From an uncultured Collinsella sp. (GTDB taxonomy: Bacteria; Actinomycetota; Coriobacteriia; Coriobacteriales; Coriobacteriaceae): 13,610 nucleotides of DNA. Location of the stretch: the NCBI GenBank assembly GCA_902492545.1, contig CABULX010000059.1, positions 1 through 13,610 on the forward strand, in the 5' to 3' direction. The translations under genes were made by a program, and so were the position numbers. This document shows positions 12,294-13,610 of the stretch, one piece after another (positions within the stretch are counted from its first letter, which is position 1; each line of letters begins with the position of its first letter). The notes under the pieces were generated by a model. The model was not told the DNA's origin. It did no database searches and was given only the letters and a program-made list of their open reading frames with translations.

Positions 12294-13481
12294 TTAGTCA
12301 AGCAAAAGCAATCGTTTGTAGACATCGAGGCCTTTGAGAAGGATTTCCTCGTCGAAGAGCATGCTATCGGTATGCAGAGCGCTTGTGGCATAGGCGGGAC
12401 AGCCATCCGAATCACTCGGGTTGTCTTGGTCCTCTGGCATACCCGTGCCCAGCAGGAAAAACACGCCCGGCAGATGGCGTTGATAGAACGCGAAATCCTC
12501 GGCGATCAGCAGCGGTTCCTCCACAAGCTGCAGCCCGGGCAAGGCAGGCGCGACGCTGGCAAACAACTCGGGGTCGTTGTCGACCGGCGGATAGCCCTCG
12601 GCAAAGTTGAGATCATACGTGCAGCCCGTTGCGGCACAGGCATCGTCCAGCACGCGGCGCACGCCTTCGCGCGCCCGGTCGAACATGTCGTCCGTAAACA
12701 CACGCAGGCTTCCGGCCACATGGGCCTCCCCCGCCACCGCGTTGCAAACCGTACCGGCCTGCAGCAGACCAAACTTACCGATACAGGGCTCGTCGGTGCC
12801 CAGCTCGTCCATCAGTTCGCGCTCGGCAACCAAGAACTTGGCAGCCGCCAGCGCCGCATCGTGCGACTCCTCGACCGGAACGCCATAGGTCTTAGCGATA
12901 TGGATGCTCGTCCCGTGAATATGAATGTGTGTCTCACTCGAACGCGCCAGCAGCGGACCGGAACAACTCGCCAACGTGCCGGCAGGCAGATCGGGCCACA
13001 CATGGAAGCCAAAAATGCGGTCAGCCCCATAGCGCTCGAACACACCGCTCTCGCATACCGTCTTGGCACCACCGGTCGTTTCCTCGGCCGGCTGGAACAC
13101 AAAGAGAACGTTGCGCCTAATGGCGCCCGGCTGCTCGCGAATCGTACGGTCGACATACGTCGCGGCGGCAAGTGCCATGGCCATGTGTCCGTCATGTCCG
13201 CAAGCGTGCATCTTGCCGGGATGGATCGAGGCAAAGGCCGCTCCCGTCGCCTCCGCGATGGGCAGCGCATCCATATCGGCGCGAATCGCCGTGGCACGCG
13301 CGGCACCAACGCCAGCGTCGAAGAAAGCGCAGACGCAGCTGGGACACGGATGGGTCACCTCGCAAGCGAGCGGCGCCAACACGCCCTCGATATAGGCGAT
13401 AGTCTGCGGAAGATCGAAATCGAGCTCCGGAATGCGATGGAGATCGCGGCGATAGCGACGGAGTTCTTGGAGCTCGGTCAT
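12294..13481 (-). CDS. M20 family metallo-amidohydrolase (N-acyl amino acid hydrolase type)
   Basis: This 395-aa cytosolic enzyme would hydrolyse an N-acylated amino acid or a related amide with a two-metal centre. Visible are RRDLHRIPEL (11-20), the metal motif HACGHDGHM (92-100; C94, H96), PAEETTGGAK (131-140; E133/E134), GFHVWPDLPAG (158-168; H160) and the C-terminal ALHTDSMLFDE (368-378; H370). These are the ligand pattern of the hippurate hydrolase/YtnL branch. The dimerisation-domain segment reads GTSIHIAKTYG (190-200), where most relatives have GKGGHxAxPH, so substrate preference may differ. ATG 13481 is supported by AAGGGA (13493-13488); the frame is open to 13565 but without a comparable ribosome site. 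It appears to be a single-gene unit with its own promoter. The substrate cannot be named. Confidence 0.82.
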   Translation of the reverse strand: MTELQELRRYRRDLHRIPELDFDLPQTIAYIEGVLAPLACEVTHPCPSCVCAFFDAGVGAARATAIRADMDALPIAEATGAAFASIHPGKMHACGHDGHMAMALAAATYVDRTIREQPGAIRRNVLFVFQPAEETTGGAKTVCESGVFERYGADRIFGFHVWPDLPAGTLASCSGPLLARSSETHIHIHGTSIHIAKTYGVPVEESHDAALAAAKFLVAERELMDELGTDEPCIGKFGLLQAGTVCNAVAGEAHVAGSLRVFTDDMFDRAREGVRRVLDDACAATGCTYDLNFAEGYPPVDNDPELFASVAPALPGLQLVEEPLLIAEDFAFYQRHLPGVFFLLGTGMPEDQDNPSDSDGCPAYATSALHTDSMLFDEEILLKGLDVYKRLLLLD

Positions 13482-13574
13482 AGAGAATCCCTTCGTGAGG
13501 CACATCTGTTGCAACTTATTGTGATACAGGATTGTGGCACACATGTTTCCAGCATATTGCTGCATTTTTTAAAC

Positions 13575-13603
13575 GTTATATACGAATACTCTTGTTTGGT
13601 AAA
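13575..13603 (-). promoter_or_regulatory. Putative promoter of the amidohydrolase gene
   Basis: On the - strand TTTACC (13603-13598) is followed after 17 nt by TATAAC (13580-13575). It would give a leader of about 85 nt containing the palindrome GTTGCAAC and a CAGCA/TGCTG dyad. Their role is not known. Confidence 0.42.
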
Positions 13604-13610
13604 GTGCAAC

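Overview
The window looks like chromosome from a GC-rich, Gram-positive actinobacterium of the Coriobacteriia. Collinsella or a close relative is my best guess. The reasons are GC-rich codon use combined with ordinary U-tailed terminators and AGGAGG-type ribosome sites, an ECF transporter with fused ATPases, a D-aspartate cross-bridge gene pair, a PcsB-like wall hydrolase and a HigBA module. The genus is inferred from overall resemblance and was not tested by any search.

Region 1 (1-4300, + strand) is a tryptophan uptake operon. It opens with a 22-codon leader peptide carrying three consecutive Trp codons, followed by a GC-rich hairpin and a U-tract, so it has the parts of a trp-type transcription attenuator. 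Behind it lie two paralogous TrpP-like ECF substrate-binding (S) proteins, a fused double ATPase (EcfA-EcfA') and the transmembrane coupling protein EcfT. The spacers between these genes are unusually structured.

Region 2 (4300-6530, - strand) holds an ATP-grasp ligase followed by an aspartate/glutamate racemase. This pair is known from other Gram-positives to make D-Asp and attach it to peptidoglycan precursors as a cross-bridge.

Region 3 (6600-8700, + strand) holds a small MOSC-domain protein. After a palindrome-rich 234-nt spacer comes a secreted protein with a PcsB-like coiled coil and a lysozyme-like domain.

Region 4 (8700-11160, - strand) is a likely three-gene operon: a membrane-anchored FxLYD-type protein, a small helix-turn-helix-like protein and a membrane-bound Ser/Thr kinase. 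Its promoter shares the 10-mer TCAAGTTCAA with the region upstream of the wall hydrolase.

Region 5 (11240-12270, - strand) is a HigB-HigA toxin-antitoxin pair with overlapping genes, followed by a small membrane protein. Region 6 (12290-13610, - strand) is an M20 amidohydrolase with its own promoter.

My main candidate for an undescribed system is the Trp-codon leader and attenuator controlling a two-S-component ECF transporter. Next are the FxLYD/HTH/kinase operon and the palindromic motif it shares with the wall hydrolase. No tRNA, rRNA, CRISPR array or intact transposon was seen.
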